A stretch of 64,000 nt of DNA, from the NCBI RefSeq assembly GCF_019145355.1, contig NZ_JAHSTY010000002.1:992001-1056000 (forward strand), in the 5' to 3' direction. The notes under the pieces were generated by a model. That model was given only the letters and a program-made list of their open reading frames with translations. It was not told the DNA's origin and did not search any database. The position numbers were made by a program, and so were the translations under genes. Within the stretch, counting starts at the first letter, position 1. Every line of letters starts with the position of its first letter. This document shows, in pieces, positions 63,945 to 64,000 of this stretch. Origin of the DNA: Pseudomonas azadiae. GTDB taxonomy: Bacteria; Pseudomonadota; Gammaproteobacteria; Pseudomonadales; Pseudomonadaceae.

Positions 63945-64000
63945 ATGGATAAGACAATCACCGTCGATCAACTGGCGACCACTGACCTGAGATCAATCAA
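63945..64000 (+). CDS. Start of a paralog of the 33705 gene, cut by window end
   Basis: The first 19 codons (MDKTITVDQLATTDLRSIN) and about 20 bp before the ATG closely match the start of the gene at 33705 (MDNTITVDQLVTNHLRSIN). The rest lies beyond the window. It is a second copy of a small unknown gene about 30 kb from the first. Confidence 0.75.
   Translation, partial: MDKTITVDQLATTDLRSI

Larger units (their letters stand above)
17499..64000. mobile_element. tRNA-Ser-linked genomic island (right end not in window)
   Basis: From the tRNA 3' end onward the orderly core operons give way to lower-GC, mixed-strand genes, many of them unknown, recombinases, defence-like proteins, pseudogenes and repeats. 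The left boundary is inferred from the tRNA. No second copy of the tRNA 3' end was found, so the right boundary is unknown and the region may be a composite of several insertions. Confidence 0.75.

Noticed and set aside
50000..64000. Integron cassette array (attC sites)
   Set aside because: The repeats lack the GTTRRRY/RYYYAAC core pairs of attC and no IntI-type integrase is present in the window.
17500..64000. Prophage
   Set aside because: No capsid, tail, terminase, portal or lysis genes were seen; the recombinase trio and cargo fit a non-phage island.

Overview
The first 17.5 kb carries the ordered core chromosome of a Pseudomonas, most likely the P. fluorescens group. The basis is the gacS-type hybrid kinase, the exbB-exbD-lpxK-trm112-kdsB-PTP-murB operon order, the ttcA and yccA sequences, and the REP/REPIN-type intergenic hairpins. 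Assignments rest on reading the translated sequence and on remembered family motifs; no database search was run.

Core part (1-17.5 kb): ttcA; a DNA-3-methyladenine glycosylase I; a minus-strand run of arsC, a WrbA-like flavoprotein and a DUF2069 membrane protein; a TlpA-like lipoprotein; a META-domain lipoprotein with an overlapping hypothetical gene; ldhA; gacS; a DUF2062 membrane protein; comEC; the tightly overlapping exbB to murB operon, closed by a strong terminator; a Bax-inhibitor-1/YccA membrane protein; and two tandem tRNA-Ser(UGA) copies, the first truncated inside its T loop.

Accessory part (17.5 kb to the end): a genomic island starts at the 3' end of the intact tRNA-Ser gene. 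No matching right-hand tRNA fragment was found, so the island probably runs past the window. Its first module is a recombinase set that I read as a Gamma-Mobile-Trio (gmtY-gmtZ-gmtX), preceded by a small overlapping ORF. Cargo follows: a DEDD-like 3'-5' exonuclease, an Xre regulator, small unknown genes, a caspase-like protease with a SMEK-domain protein, a umuC remnant, a DUF4062 protein, an orphan SLATT membrane protein, an HTH/coiled-coil protein, a DUF6602 protein divergent from a large UvrD-like helicase, a GHKL ATPase/phosphoribosyltransferase-like two-gene operon, an Xre-ImmA/IrrE protein with a partner, and an SOS module (umuDC divergent from an SRAP/YedK gene over one LexA box).

From about 50 kb to the end the island becomes an array of short, mostly single-gene units: two lipoproteins, an Imm22-like protein, DUF1203, a D-amino-acid-oxidase-like flavoprotein, a GNAT acetyltransferase, an FRG-domain gene broken by a stop codon, and many unknowns. 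These are separated by recurring short intergenic repeats and mixed with 3' fragments of paralogous genes. The layout looks like a site of repeated gene gain and decay, probably of immunity and defence genes.

The best candidates for an undescribed system are the GHKL-ATPase/PRTase-like operon (42.0-45.4 kb), the caspase/SMEK pair (28.9-31.8 kb) and the DUF6602/helicase pair (37.7-41.3 kb), all carried next to a GMT-type mobility module.
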